Shown: one piece after another, positions 48,033 to 58,700 of the stretch
Numbering within the stretch: position 1 is the first letter of the stretch
Layout of the letters: every line of letters begins with the position of its first letter
Source of the DNA: Neorhizobium populisoli
GTDB taxonomy: Bacteria > Pseudomonadota > Alphaproteobacteria > Rhizobiales > Rhizobiaceae
NCBI RefSeq assembly: GCF_019430945.1
Contig: NZ_JAHYCB010000001.1
Span: forward strand, 558,001-622,000
DNA length: 64,000 nt
Reading direction: 5' to 3'
Translations under genes and position numbers: made by a program
The notes under the pieces: model-generated
What the model was told of the DNA's origin: nothing
The model's input: the letters and a program-made list of their open reading frames with translations, nothing else
The model's database searches: none

Positions 48033-48601
48033 GCGGCCGCTCCGTTGATCATGCGCTTCCTGATGGGCTTAGCTGGGCTGCCGGCATAAACCGTAAATGG
48101 CTCCAGGTTCTTGAATGCCACGGCGCGGGCACCAAGTACTGCGCCTTCCCCTATCGTCACACCTGGACCGACAAATGCTTCCGCAGCGACCCAGGCATTT
48201 GCCTTGATCGTGATTGGCTTCACGATGAGCTGAAAATTTGGATCGTCGATATCGTGCGTACCTCCACAAAGGTAGGCGCCCTGAGAGACAAGCGCATAAG
48301 CGGCTATCTCGATACGATCCATGCAATAGCAATTCACCTCCGGAGCGAGGCAGGAATATTCTGCCATTTTAAGATTGCGGGGATACCAAACGCGAACATT
48401 TGGATAAATCTTTGCCGTTCGGTGGATATCAGCTCCGAAAGCGTTCAAGAGAAACCGCCGCCAGCCGTAAAGAGGTACCGGCGTCCAAACGGCAAGCATG
48501 GTCCAAGCAAGATTCCAGGCGAATCTTATCAACCGATGCCGTTTGGAGAAACTGGGGCCTCCATCACGCGGCTTCGATTGTTTGTGGTCAAGCGGTGTCA
48601 T
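48029..48601 (-). CDS. WcaF-like sugar O-acetyltransferase
   Basis: A 190-residue hexapeptide (left-handed beta-helix) acetyltransferase. The N-terminal NLAWTMLAVWTPVPLYGWRRFLLNAFGA is typical of WcaF/colanic-acid-type enzymes. The hexapeptide repeats follow (IHRTAKIYPNVRV ... VAAEAFVGPGVTIGEGAVLGA), and the catalytic His is in CGGTHDIDDP. It probably acetylates a sugar of an exported polysaccharide with acetyl-CoA. Both ends overlap the neighbouring genes by four bases, so it belongs to a tight three-gene operon with the GT4 and GT2 genes. Confidence 0.88.
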   Translation of the reverse strand: MTPLDHKQSKPRDGGPSFSKRHRLIRFAWNLAWTMLAVWTPVPLYGWRRFLLNAFGADIHRTAKIYPNVRVWYPRNLKMAEYSCLAPEVNCYCMDRIEIAAYALVSQGAYLCGGTHDIDDPNFQLIVKPITIKANAWVAAEAFVGPGVTIGEGAVLGARAVAFKNLEPFTVYAGSPAKPIRKRMINGAAA

Positions 48602-49392
48602 TGCCGGACATCTCTCACTCGTTGTGAAGTAATCTCCATCGAGCCCGTACTTTCTCGATAGAGCGCCAGCAGCGCATCTCCGACCTTCTGCCTAGAATAT
48701 AACTCCCGGACAATCTCCGCTCCACGGGCACCCATCCGATCTCGATCAACAAGGCTCATGCGGCTTGCCTCAAAAAGGCTTGCGACGATCTCATGGCGAT
48801 TGAACCCGGTTTCTAACGCCGCCTCACGGCTAAATCCCACAGAGAGGTTGCACTCCGGTGTCATGATTACCGGGATGCCCGCACTCCATGCTTCCAATAT
48901 TGCTACAGGCAGCCCTTCACTTTTCGAAGGGAGAACAAAAAACGAAGCGGCAGCAAGCGTTCGGCTTTTTTCCTCGCCATATTGGGGGCCGGCAAAAAAA
49001 ACGTTGCCGAATTGCACATTCACTTGCTCCAGATGCGCCTCAAACCCGGTCAAGCCATCTATCCAACCGCAGAACACAAGCACTGAACCCTGCGCAAATT
49101 CGCTGTTACTCTGGCATAGATCTGCCCAAGCATCTAAGAACTCGATACATCCCTTTTTCTCGTGAATGCGCCCCAAAAATACATAGGTCGTTTTACCTTC
49201 AAACGAGGAACGCCACCATGACGGTCGTTCCGAATCCTTTGAAAAGGGCATCACGTAATTGGGGATTTCTTTGACAATCTGGGACTTGGAATAATGCGCG
49301 ACAGCGCTGCGTTCTTTTTCCGTCAGAATTTGAAGCGCTGCAGCGCGTTTCAAAAAACGATCCTGATAGAGCCACGATATTAGCTTCTTCAA
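48598..49392 (-). CDS. Family 4 glycosyltransferase, 5'-truncated
   Basis: The 264-residue product has only the C-terminal Rossmann domain and linker of a GT4 (GT-B fold) transferase: TYVFLGRIHEKKGCIEFLDAW, the sugar-nucleotide site FVLPSKSEGLPVAILEAWSAGIPVI with the E-x7-E pattern, then CNLSVG. The acceptor-binding N-terminal domain of about 110 residues is missing. The frame begins at a TTG (49392) without a good ribosome binding site. In-frame codons run on to a stop at 49423-49425 and still look like GT4 sequence, so the gene was cut there, not started there. It is probably inactive, although it may still be translated. Confidence 0.75.
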   Translation of the reverse strand: MKKLISWLYQDRFLKRAAALQILTEKERSAVAHYSKSQIVKEIPNYVMPFSKDSERPSWWRSSFEGKTTYVFLGRIHEKKGCIEFLDAWADLCQSNSEFAQGSVLVFCGWIDGLTGFEAHLEQVNVQFGNVFFAGPQYGEEKSRTLAAASFFVLPSKSEGLPVAILEAWSAGIPVIMTPECNLSVGFSREAALETGFNRHEIVASLFEASRMSLVDRDRMGARGAEIVRELYSRQKVGDALLALYRESTGSMEITSQRVRDVRQ

Positions 49393-49660
49393 TTTACTTG
49401 ACCGTGAAACAATCCAATCTCCTCAAAATCCTCTTTTCTGGAATAATATCTGATACTTAGCCGGAAAATAGAGCATCCAATACGCTGCTGGCGAAGCTCT
49501 GTCGAGCCACTCGCCGGCGGCAAATCTCTCATCGCGCGACTTCTGCTGCATATATCCGGCATTTCGAAGAGAAATTGCCGGGTCACGGCATTGTTAATGT
49601 TCCTTTAGGGAGCCATTTCCCATTGTCGATTTGATTCTGGAATCGGAGACGGCAAGGCGC
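49393..49660. other. Junction between the accessory island and the conserved flank
   Basis: No gene. It contains the break point of the truncated GT4 gene (near 49425) and the repeat TCTCTCATCGC at 49525-49535. No transposase or integrase remnant is visible. Confidence 0.4.
49525..49535 (+). repeat. Possible attR: copy of the tRNA-Val 3' segment
   Basis: TCTCTCATCGC matches tRNA-Val bases 41323-41333 in direct orientation. It lies in the short gap exactly where the A/T-rich accessory genes end. An 11-base match can arise by chance, so the assignment is tentative. Confidence 0.35.
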
Positions 49661-50446
49661 ATGCGGAAATGGATTGACTGGTTTTCAGGCCAACGGCAGG
49701 AGCCGCCGCCTCAATCCAAGCGCCGGAGGATAGACCTCGGCGCCGCCGCTCCGGCCTATCCGATTTATGCCATTGGCGACGTACATGGTTGTCTCGATGA
49801 GCTGAAGGCAGCCGAAAGCCGCATCAAGGCGGATATCGATGCGACCTCGCGCCAGGGGCTTGTGGTTCTGCTTGGCGACTATGTCGACAGAGGTCCGCGA
49901 TCCCGCCATGTTCTCGACTATCTGATCCGGCCAAGCGAATTCGGCCTGAAGCGGCTGCCGCTCTGCGGCAATCACGACGACGTCTTCCTGCGCTACCTGG
50001 ACCAGCCGAAAGCCTATGCGGAATGGCTGGGTCTTGGCGGAGAGCAGACGCTGATGTCCTATGGCATCGATCTGCATCACGTCGGTACGCGAAGCAAAAG
50101 CAAGGGTCCCCAGATGGAGGACCTCCTGGCCGAAGCCGTGCCTGCCTCCCATCGCAACTTCCTGACCGAGCTTCCGATCAGCCTCAAAGTCGGCGGCTTT
50201 CTTTTCGTCCATGCCGGAATCAAGCCAGGTATTCCTCTCGAAGACCAGCGCGACGAAGACATGATGTGGATTCGTGAGCCGTTTCTGGCCGAAGGCCCCA
50301 AGCTGCCGCTGGTCGTCATCCATGGCCACACACCGAAACCCGAACCCGACCGCGGGCCGGGACGGATCGGCATCGATACCGGCGCCTATTACACCGGCAA
50401 GCTCGCCGTGCTGAAGATCGAGGGCGAGCGCGCCATCATTCTCTGA
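49661..50446 (+). CDS. PPP-family metallophosphatase (serine/threonine phosphatase type)
   Basis: A 261-residue protein with the four signature motifs of the PPP family: GDVHGCLDEL (about 43-52), GDYVDRGPRSRHV (about 75-87), LCGNHDD (about 106-112) and a C-terminal VIHGHTPKP. These bind two metal ions. Bacterial relatives dephosphorylate proteins or cleave diadenosine tetraphosphate; which one applies here is open. I chose the ATG at 49661 (MRKWIDWFSGQ), which has AAGG upstream; a TTG ten codons earlier is the alternative. The gene converges with rkpH and was recognised in rhizobia near exopolysaccharide loci. Confidence 0.85.
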   Translation: MRKWIDWFSGQRQEPPPQSKRRRIDLGAAAPAYPIYAIGDVHGCLDELKAAESRIKADIDATSRQGLVVLLGDYVDRGPRSRHVLDYLIRPSEFGLKRLPLCGNHDDVFLRYLDQPKAYAEWLGLGGEQTLMSYGIDLHHVGTRSKSKGPQMEDLLAEAVPASHRNFLTELPISLKVGGFLFVHAGIKPGIPLEDQRDEDMMWIREPFLAEGPKLPLVVIHGHTPKPEPDRGPGRIGIDTGAYYTGKLAVLKIEGERAIIL

Positions 50447-50463
50447 CGCATCCGCCGATCAGA

Positions 50464-51249
50464 TCAGCCAAGCCGGAACCGGTACCACCAGTTCAGAAAG
50501 GGCTTGATGAAAGGCCCGTAAAGACCGAGCGCGGTCAGCGCGAAACCGAAATAGAGTTTCGGCCTCTTGCGATCGATCGCGCGGACGATCTTCCTTGCGA
50601 CGGCATCCGCGCTCCAGGGTGCGACTGCGCCCATCAACATCTGCGCCTCGCGCGGTCGCTTGGCGATCTCCCGCTCGAATTGCGGCGTCATTGTATCGGG
50701 AGGAAAACAGAGGCTGATCGTCACCCCCGTTCCGAGCGCCTCGAAGGACAATGCTTCGGCGAAGCCGGTCAGCGCCGATTTCGACGCGCAATAGGCGGTA
50801 TAACCATAGATGCCGATCAGCGCCGCGCCAGACGAGATGATCATGATCCGGCCCTGCCCTCGCCTCTTCATGCTGGAATAAACCGCACGGACGGAATTGG
50901 CGATGCCGAGGACGTTGGTCGTCACCTGATAGTCGAAAGCTTCGCCGGGCAATTCGTCGAAGACGCCCGGATCGACAATGCCGGCCGACGTTACCAGGAT
51001 GTCGCAGGGCCCGAAAGTCTCTTCGGAGGTCTTGAAGACCGCTGCGATATCCGGACCTGCGCCTGTGTCGGCAGATCCGATGTGAATATTTTCTTCGGGA
51101 ATATTGCTGATGTCGACCAGATTGCGACGGGCCTCCACAAGCCGCGCATCGTCTCGCCCTATCAAGGTTAGTCGAGCACCGCGCAGGCCGTAGATACGGG
51201 CAACCTCAAGCCCTATTCCGCTCGATCCGCCGGTGACGATGACGTGCAT
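50464..51249 (-). CDS. rkpH: Short-chain dehydrogenase RkpH (3-ketosphinganine-reductase-like)
   Basis: A 261-residue classical SDR. The cofactor motif TGGSSGIG (about 6-13) with GRDD after the second strand suggests NADP(H). The catalytic Ser and Tyr-x-x-x-Lys lie in IISSGAALIGIYGYTAYCASK (about 137-157). The C-terminus is hydrophobic and ends FIKPFLNWWYRFRLG, which would hold it at the membrane. The CFPPDTMTPQFE segment and the tail resemble 3-ketodihydrosphingosine reductases. In Sinorhizobium rkpH is required for K-antigen production. It follows rkpG by 26 bases, and probably reduces the ketone made by RkpG. Confidence 0.82.
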   Translation of the reverse strand: MHVIVTGGSSGIGLEVARIYGLRGARLTLIGRDDARLVEARRNLVDISNIPEENIHIGSADTGAGPDIAAVFKTSEETFGPCDILVTSAGIVDPGVFDELPGEAFDYQVTTNVLGIANSVRAVYSSMKRRGQGRIMIISSGAALIGIYGYTAYCASKSALTGFAEALSFEALGTGVTISLCFPPDTMTPQFEREIAKRPREAQMLMGAVAPWSADAVARKIVRAIDRKRPKLYFGFALTALGLYGPFIKPFLNWWYRFRLG

Positions 51250-51275
51250 ATCCGACCGCCCCCAGCTTCAGTTGG

Positions 51276-52712
51276 TCAAGGCTTGCCGCCGCTTGCCTGC
51301 ATCATCGGCGCCAGCTGCATGACCTTTTCCACGTCAAGCGACGCAAGGCCGAAATTGCTGGCATGAAGCTCTTTCAGCTTCGCTGCGGTCACTTCCACCG
51401 AGTGGCGGATCTGCTCTTCCGTGTGGTCGCACGTGATGAAGAAGCGTAGCCGAGCCATGCCTTCCGGCACGGCGGGATGAATGATCGGCAGGACGTTCAC
51501 ACCCTCTTCCAACAGGACGTTGGACAGCTGCACGGCCCTCAGCGAATCTCCAACGATCACCGGCACAACGGAAAAGCCGAGGCTGAGACCAGTATCGAGG
51601 CCAGCCGCCTTGGCATATTCCAGGAAAAGCGCACCATTGCGATGCAGCTTCTCTGTGCGCTCCGGCTCGTTACGCAGAATATCCAGGCCGGAACGCGCCG
51701 CAGCCGCCAATACCGGCGCCAGGCCGACGCTGTAGACGAAACCGCCGGCCTCGGCCTTCAGCACATCGATCAAGGCCTGCGAGCCTGCGATATAGCCTCC
51801 GCAGCTCGACGTCGTCTTTGACAGTGTGCCCATCCAGATATCGACCTCGTGCGGATCGACACCGTAATGCTCGAACGTCCCGCGGCCCGTCTTGCCGAGG
51901 ACGCCGAGCGCATGGGCTTCGTCCACCATCAGCCAGAAACCGTAGCGGGACCGCAATTCCACAAGCGCCGGCAGATCGGTGATATCGCCGTCCATCGAGT
52001 AGACGCCTTCGACGATGACCATGATCCGGCGGAACTCGGACGAAAGCGTGCGCAGCACCGATTCGAGGTTCTCGATATCGTTGTGGCGGAACAGACGACG
52101 GGTCGCGCCCGACTGCTTGATGCCGGCAAGCGCGCTGTTGTGGATGAACTCGTCATGGATCACCAGATCCTGCGGCCCCATCAGACAGCTGATCGACGCG
52201 ACATTGGTCAGATAGCCGCTGACGAAGCAGACGGCGGCATCGACGCCATAAACCGTCGCAAGCTCTTCTTCGAGTGCGGTGTGGATCGGCCTTTCACCGG
52301 CGACCACCCGGCTTGCAGACGCAGATATGCCGAACTGGTCGATCGCCGCCTTGGCCTTCTCGATCGTCTGCGGGTCCGTATTAGTGCCAAGATAGTCGTA
52401 GGAAGCGAAATTGATGAATTCGCGGCCGCCCATCGCGGTTGTCGCGCCTGCCGCCCGGTCATGGGAACGGTAGAAGGGGTTTGCGACACCCGTCACCTCA
52501 CCAACCGTACGCTGGAACTGTACCCGCTGATATTCCGGAAGATCTTCGAAGCGCTGGACCTGGCGCACCGGCGCCTGTGGCTGGCGGCTGAGCCGCGCAG
52601 CACGATTGCGACCGGACGATTCGTTTGCCTGGCGCATTTTATCCAGCAAACCGCGCTTGCCCTCAGCGCCGAGCCCTGAGGGTTTTCCGTCATCCGACTT
52701 GTTATTCATCAC
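51276..52712 (-). CDS. rkpG: Alpha-oxoamine synthase RkpG
   Basis: A 478-residue PLP enzyme. After an N-terminal extension of about 85 residues, the core has the oxoamine-synthase pattern: FASYDYLG, GISASASRVVAGERPIHTALEEELA, VDEAHALGVLGKTGRG and GTLSKTTSSCGGYIAG with the PLP Lys. Relatives (BioF, KBL, HemA, serine palmitoyltransferase) condense an acyl thioester with an amino acid and release CO2. The start overlaps the rkpA stop by four bases (ATGA), so the enzyme is translationally coupled to the polyketide synthase. The likely acyl donor is therefore the chain held on the RkpA carrier domain. The amino acid cannot be read from the sequence. Confidence 0.85.
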   Translation of the reverse strand: MMNNKSDDGKPSGLGAEGKRGLLDKMRQANESSGRNRAARLSRQPQAPVRQVQRFEDLPEYQRVQFQRTVGEVTGVANPFYRSHDRAAGATTAMGGREFINFASYDYLGTNTDPQTIEKAKAAIDQFGISASASRVVAGERPIHTALEEELATVYGVDAAVCFVSGYLTNVASISCLMGPQDLVIHDEFIHNSALAGIKQSGATRRLFRHNDIENLESVLRTLSSEFRRIMVIVEGVYSMDGDITDLPALVELRSRYGFWLMVDEAHALGVLGKTGRGTFEHYGVDPHEVDIWMGTLSKTTSSCGGYIAGSQALIDVLKAEAGGFVYSVGLAPVLAAAARSGLDILRNEPERTEKLHRNGALFLEYAKAAGLDTGLSLGFSVVPVIVGDSLRAVQLSNVLLEEGVNVLPIIHPAVPEGMARLRFFITCDHTEEQIRHSVEVTAAKLKELHASNFGLASLDVEKVMQLAPMMQASGGKP

Positions 52713-55700
52713 TGAGTCGCTGCTTTCTGGGTAACCGAGTGTCGCTTGACGAGGCTGCCGACAGCTTCGTTCTGAGCGGAGGCATCTTCCGCCGGCTCGT
52801 CGCTATGCTTCGACACACGCTCACGAAGGCGAGTTACCACGTCACCGACCGTGGTGTCGTCGCCGACGCCACTCAACGGAATATCAAACCCTGTCTTCTG
52901 CTGGAAGCCCATGCCGAGCTCCATCGCCATCAGACTGTCCAGACCGATCTCCTTGAGGATCTTATCCGGGGTCACCGAATCTTCAGTCACGCGCAGGATC
53001 GAGGCGATCTCGGCCGCGACGAGCTTGTGCAGAAGCTGCTGGGCTTCTTCAGCCGACTTGCCGGCGATCAGCTCTTCCAGGTCGATCGTGTCTCCATCGC
53101 TCGATGCCGTATTGCTGCCGGCATGACGGAGAAGCGTTTCGAAGATCGCCGTCTTGGAAATCGGCAGCATGCGCACCGCATTCCAATCGACTTCGGCGAT
53201 CATGACCGCCGCCGCGTCGATCTGACCCGTGTCTTCGACGATATATCGCTCGACCTGTTCAAGCGCCTCGCGCGCCTTCATCGCCGTCTTGCCGATGCGC
53301 TTCGAAAGCAGCTCGTTGACCTCGGCGTTGCGGGCGAGGAACCCGGTATCGGCAATCGCGCCGAAACCGACGGCAAGCGCCGGCAGGCCTTCAGCCCGAC
53401 GCTGCCGCGCCAGACCTTCGAGATAGCCGTTGGCGATCACGTAGTTCGACTGGCCCGGGTTTCCGAGCATAGTCGTTGCCGACGAGAACAGCAGGAAGAG
53501 TTCAAGCGCGTCACCCGACGTCAGGCGATGCAGGATTTCAGCCCCCTTCACCTTCACGTCGACGACGGGCTTGTTGCGCTCCGGCGTCAAGTTGGAAATC
53601 AGCGCATCGTCCAGCACCATGGCGGCATGGATGATGCCCTTCAGCGGGCCTTCGGAACGCAGTTCCTTCAGGAGCGCGTCGGCCGCCGCTTCATCGGTAA
53701 TATCGCAGGCGTGAACGGTCGCAAACGTACCCTTCTTCTGCCATTCGGCGATCGCCGCAAGCGTCTCGGCGTCCGCGATGCCGCGGCGCGAGCAGAGCGC
53801 GATGCGCGAGACACCCTTGGAAACGAGCCAGTCCGCGGCCGCGAGACCAAAGCCGCCAATGCCGCCCGCCACGAGGAAAATACCCTCCGGCGAATAGCGC
53901 AATGACTTGCCCGGAGCAGCAAGAACCTGATCCCTGCCGCTGACCGGAGGCCGGACGACGATCTTGCCGATATGGCCGGCATTCTGCATCAGGCGGAAAG
54001 CACTGCCGATCTCATCATGCGCGAAGGCACGATAAGGAAGCGGCGAAAGCTTTGCTTCGCTGAACAGACGTCCGATTTCCGCGAAAATCTTCTTGGTCAC
54101 GGCCGGTAGGTTCACCAACAGCTGGTCGGCGTCGATGCCGAAATAGCTGATGTTGCGGCGGAACGGCCTCAAACCGATCTTGCGGTCCGAATAATAATCG
54201 CGCTTGCCGAGTTCCAGGAAGCGGCCGAACGGCTTCACCAGTTCGATGCTGCGCTCCATCGCTTCGGAGAAGAGCGAGTTGAGCACCAGATCGACGCCTT
54301 CGCCTTTGGTCACGCCGCGCACGCGGGCGACAAAGTCCAACGAACGGGAATCGAAGATGTGATCGGCACCCAGCGCTTCCAGGAAACGGCGCTTTTCGAC
54401 CGTCCCTGCCGTGGCAATGACCGTCGCGCCCTTGAGCTTGGCGATCTGCAGCGCAGCCAAGCCGACGCCGCCGGCGGCGCCGTGGATCAGGATCGTTTCG
54501 CCGCGTTCGATATGGCCGAGCTGCACCATGGCATAATAGGCCGTCAGGAAAGCAACCGGCACCGTGGCGGCGGCTGCGAAGTCCAGGCGGTCGGGGAACT
54601 TCGTGACACCGTCGCGACGAACCTTCACATGGGTCGAGAATGCAGCCGGCGCGATACCCATCACACGGTCGCCCGGAGCGAGATCGGTCACGGAAGAGCC
54701 GACCTGCACAACGCGGCCGGAAAGCTCCATGCCAATTGTCGCGCCTGCGAAGCCGTCTTCCAGAGCCTCTTCCGGCAACAGGCCCATGGCCCACATAACG
54801 TCACGGAAGTTGAGACCCGTCGCCTCTACGGCGATAACGACTTCTTCGCTTGCGGGCGCCGGCAGGTCGCAGGCTTCCCAGGCAATGCTGTCGACGCGGC
54901 TGGCAACCAGCTGGCGGATCGTGGCTGCCTTGAAATCGCTGACCATCACATCCGACGTTGGGAACGGACCGCTGGCGGCCCGCACTTCACGCAGGTTACC
55001 GCCGGCGATCATCCATTCACGGTTGATCGCCGCTTCGGAGAAGATCGCTTCGATCGCATGTGCGGTCGTTGCCTCACCCGTTTCGGCATCCAGGAGATGG
55101 ACATCGACGGTGTCGTACTCGTTCTGCAACACGCGTGCGAACGTCCAGAGGCCGGCATTCGCGGCATCCGTCCGGCCCTCGGCAAGCGGAGAACCGCCGG
55201 GGGCAACGATGACGATTTCCGGGCGGCCGGCAGAAGATCCAGCCTGTCGCAGATGCGCAGACAGGGTTTCCGCCAGAACACCAAGCCGGTGTAGGCGATC
55301 CTGAGAAAGGGCCGAAGCCGCACGGTTGCCCAGACGCTCCGCACCATAAACGATGCGGATCGGCCCCTGGAAACCGTTCAGAGCAGCCTGCAAAGCGTCC
55401 TGGCCACAATCGGCGCGGAGGACCTGCACCTTGCCCTTGGCAAAGGTCATCGTCCGGCCCGCCTGCTCCGCGAGGAGCAGCACGCTACCTTCAAACCCGG
55501 CGGCCTTTTCCGCTGCCTGGCTTTCCGACTGCGCGGTGGTGACGATCAGCGAACCTTCAGGGTAGACACGCTCAGAGACGTCCGGCTTTGCAAAACCAAG
55601 CGAGGCGAAAATTTCTTCGACCTGCCGGATTGTGTTGAGCTGGCCAATCGGGAAATCAGCGGATTTGGTCTTTTCGAACCAGCCTTCGGACTGGCCGAAG

Positions 55701-58700
55701 ACGAAGTCATGAAAGGCCGAGGGCGCACGGTCCGCAAAAACCAGCCGCGTACCTGCCGAAGCGGCCGCACGGATTGCCGAACGAATGCCATCATGCCCGG
55801 CCAGCAACGTGCGGGTCTGCACACCGGCGGCCACGACGAGATCCGCAACCGGCAGAACCGTCAACTTTGCGGTATCCGGCAGGAGCACATTCACGTCGTT
55901 CTCGAAGGCGATTTCCATCGTCCGGCGAACACTTTCGCGCGGTTCGAGGATAACCAGCGAGGCACCGTTGGCAGAAGCGGCAGCGGCAAGGCGGCGGCTC
56001 ATGGTAATCGAGGTAGAACCCGCTTCCAGAACATGGCGAATACGGCCCTTGCCAGCTGCCAGGGCCTGTTCGACGGCATCTACAACTGCTGTGAAATGCC
56101 GGCTTGCAAGCGGAGAATGGACCAAAACATGATCAACGGTCGCCTCGCTCGTCGTGTCGAGCTTGTCGCCGTCGTCACGCCGCGCAGCGACCGACATCCG
56201 CTCCAACGCATCGCGATAGGCATTGTTGATCATCACGGCTTCGGCGACGCGGCCCGCGTCCTCGCGATAGATTTCCTGCAGGATCTCACTGACGGGCGGC
56301 AGGGTAAATTCACGCGGCACATGCCACTCGCCCTCATCCGCCGTTGCGATGCCTGCATCCTCAAGGATGAAGAAACAGCTGGTCAGGAAGGCGCGGAAGG
56401 CGCCATCGCCTGGAAGGCGGCGCGTGGAAACAATGCCACGATGGTCAGCCAGAAGTGCCGCGATCTCATGACAGGCTCGGTAGATGGCCGCATCGATCAG
56501 AAGGGTCGCATTGTCCGGATTACCCGCTGTGGAAGGCGCGAACGGTGCGAGAGCATGGAGAGAACCTGCAGCCTGCGTCACGGTCAGAGCGGACGGCACG
56601 CTGTCATAGTGGAAGGCCACGGATGCAAGCGTGTGATGTCGTCTCAGCGCGGTACGGCGGAAACGGCAATCGTCGAACGTCGCGATGTGGTTGCCCGCCG
56701 CATCGAACATCTGGAAGCGGACCTTGATCGAGAAGCCGCTGAAGCGTTCGATCTCGATCGCGGCGCGGGCGATACGGCCGGTCGCGCCCGACACCTTGAC
56801 GGAGCCGAAACGGACCGGAATGTACGGCGAACCGGCTTCGCTGCCCGACAGCTGGTCGAACAGAGCGACCAGACCGTGGAACGCGGCGTCGACGGAAAAC
56901 GGATTCAGGTTGTATTCGATGAAGGGATGAGCGGCGGCCATGGCCGGCTTCAAATCCACTTCGATGAAATTCCGGCCATAAGAGCGGGCTTCCGAAAGCA
57001 GCTGGAAATGCGGCCCGTATTGCAGGCCGAAACGCTCGGCTGTCTCATAGGCCTGACGCGCGCCAACGATCGAAGGCTGTTCGCCGTCAGGCTTCTTCAG
57101 CACGGCCTCGCCTTCGCCTTCGATCGGCCGGCGGCTGCGCGCAATCGCATGCACCGTCCAGTCGTCGTTGCTCAGACGTTCGCGCGAGCGGATTTCGATA
57201 TAGCCCGTCTCCGGCGACAACAATGTCGAGAGCTCGACGATGCGGTCCTGCCGTAGTTCGAGCGGCCTCACGATCTCGAGATTGGTGACCTCGGCTTCGG
57301 CAGTGCCGTAGTAGCGCTGCGCTGCCGTCACAGCGATTTCGATGAAACCACTGCCCGGGAGGATAGCACGGGAATCAACGACATGTTCCGCCAGATCGGG
57401 GAAAAGCCGAGCGTCGATATGATTCTTCCAGTGCGCCGCATTGGGGTCGGAACGCCAGCCGAGCAGCGTGAATGGCTTCCTGCCTTCTCGGCCGAACACG
57501 TCGAGTTCGTCCGTGGTCGACGGGTTTTTCAGCTCGATCGGCTCGAACGGCAGACGCGGCAAATTGACGAAAGCATTGCGCTTGCCACTGTGCCGCGACA
57601 TCAGCGGCGACGCGCCGAACGCGACTGCGCGGGCAAAGGACTGCGCCACCGGATCGCGACCCGGTACCGGAACCTCGCGCTGGAGTGTGGAGGTGACGAC
57701 TGCCTGCGCGGAATGCTGCTTGGCGACTTCGCTCACATAATTGCCGAGGATCGGCCGTGGCGAAATTTCGATGAACAGGTTGCAACCCAACTCCAGTGCG
57801 GTTTCAGCCGCAGACTTGAATAGGACCGGCTCTCGGACGTTGTGCCACCAGTATTCCGCATCGAGACCACGACCATCCTGGACCTTGCCGGTGACCGTCG
57901 AAATATAGGTGCATGAACCGGTTTCGGGCTCGATTTCGGGAAGATCCGCCAGGAAGGCGTCCTTCGCGCTATCGATGATCGGGTGGTGGAACGGATAGTT
58001 GATATCCAGAACATGCGCGACGATCTGTGCCTTGCGGGCGGCATCGCGGAAAGCCTGGACTTCCTCGACTGGACCGGAAATGGTGACCGAATTCGGAGCG
58101 TTGATCGCGGCAATGCAGACGTTGTCGAGGCCATGCGACTTGGCAAAGGCGAGTGCCGCCTCCTCATTCAGGACGACGGCTGCCATCTTGCCCTGGCCAG
58201 CGAAGATATCCTGATACCTGGAGCGCTTGGACACGATCGCCACGGCTTCCGCCGCCGTCAGGGTCTTGGCTGCGTAGGCAGCCGCGATCTCGCCGACCGA
58301 ATGACCGAAAACGACTTCCGGCCGCACGCCCAGCGCCGCCAGACAATCGGAAAGCGATGCCTGGACTGCAAACAGCAACGGCTGGCCGATTTTGGTATCG
58401 CCAAGACGCAGCGGGAGATCGGACGAAACGAGCACGTCGGTCAGCTTTTCTCCGAGATGATATTCGAAGAGAGCACTGAACGACTGGAAACACTGCCTGA
58501 AATGGCGGTTCTCGTTATAAGCTTCGACACCCATGCCCGCCCATTGGGCGCCGTTACCGGAAAAGACGAAGGCAATCTTGGCTGCCTGGGCCGGAGCTTC
58601 GCCCCGTTCGCCCTGCGAGGCTTCGCCTGTCAGATGGGCTTCCAGCGCCTTCAGCACGCCATCCGCATCCTTCGCCTCGACGGCAAAGCGATGACGGAGA

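Noticed and set aside
49389..49586. Minus-strand frame of 65 codons, tested as the lost N-terminus of the GT4 gene
   Set aside because: It shows none of the GT4 N-terminal features (glycine-rich loop, beta-alpha pattern) and is too short.
55709..57256. 515-codon open frame on the + strand, opposite rkpA
   Set aside because: Antisense to the PKS coding sequence; Arg/His-rich and without conserved motifs.
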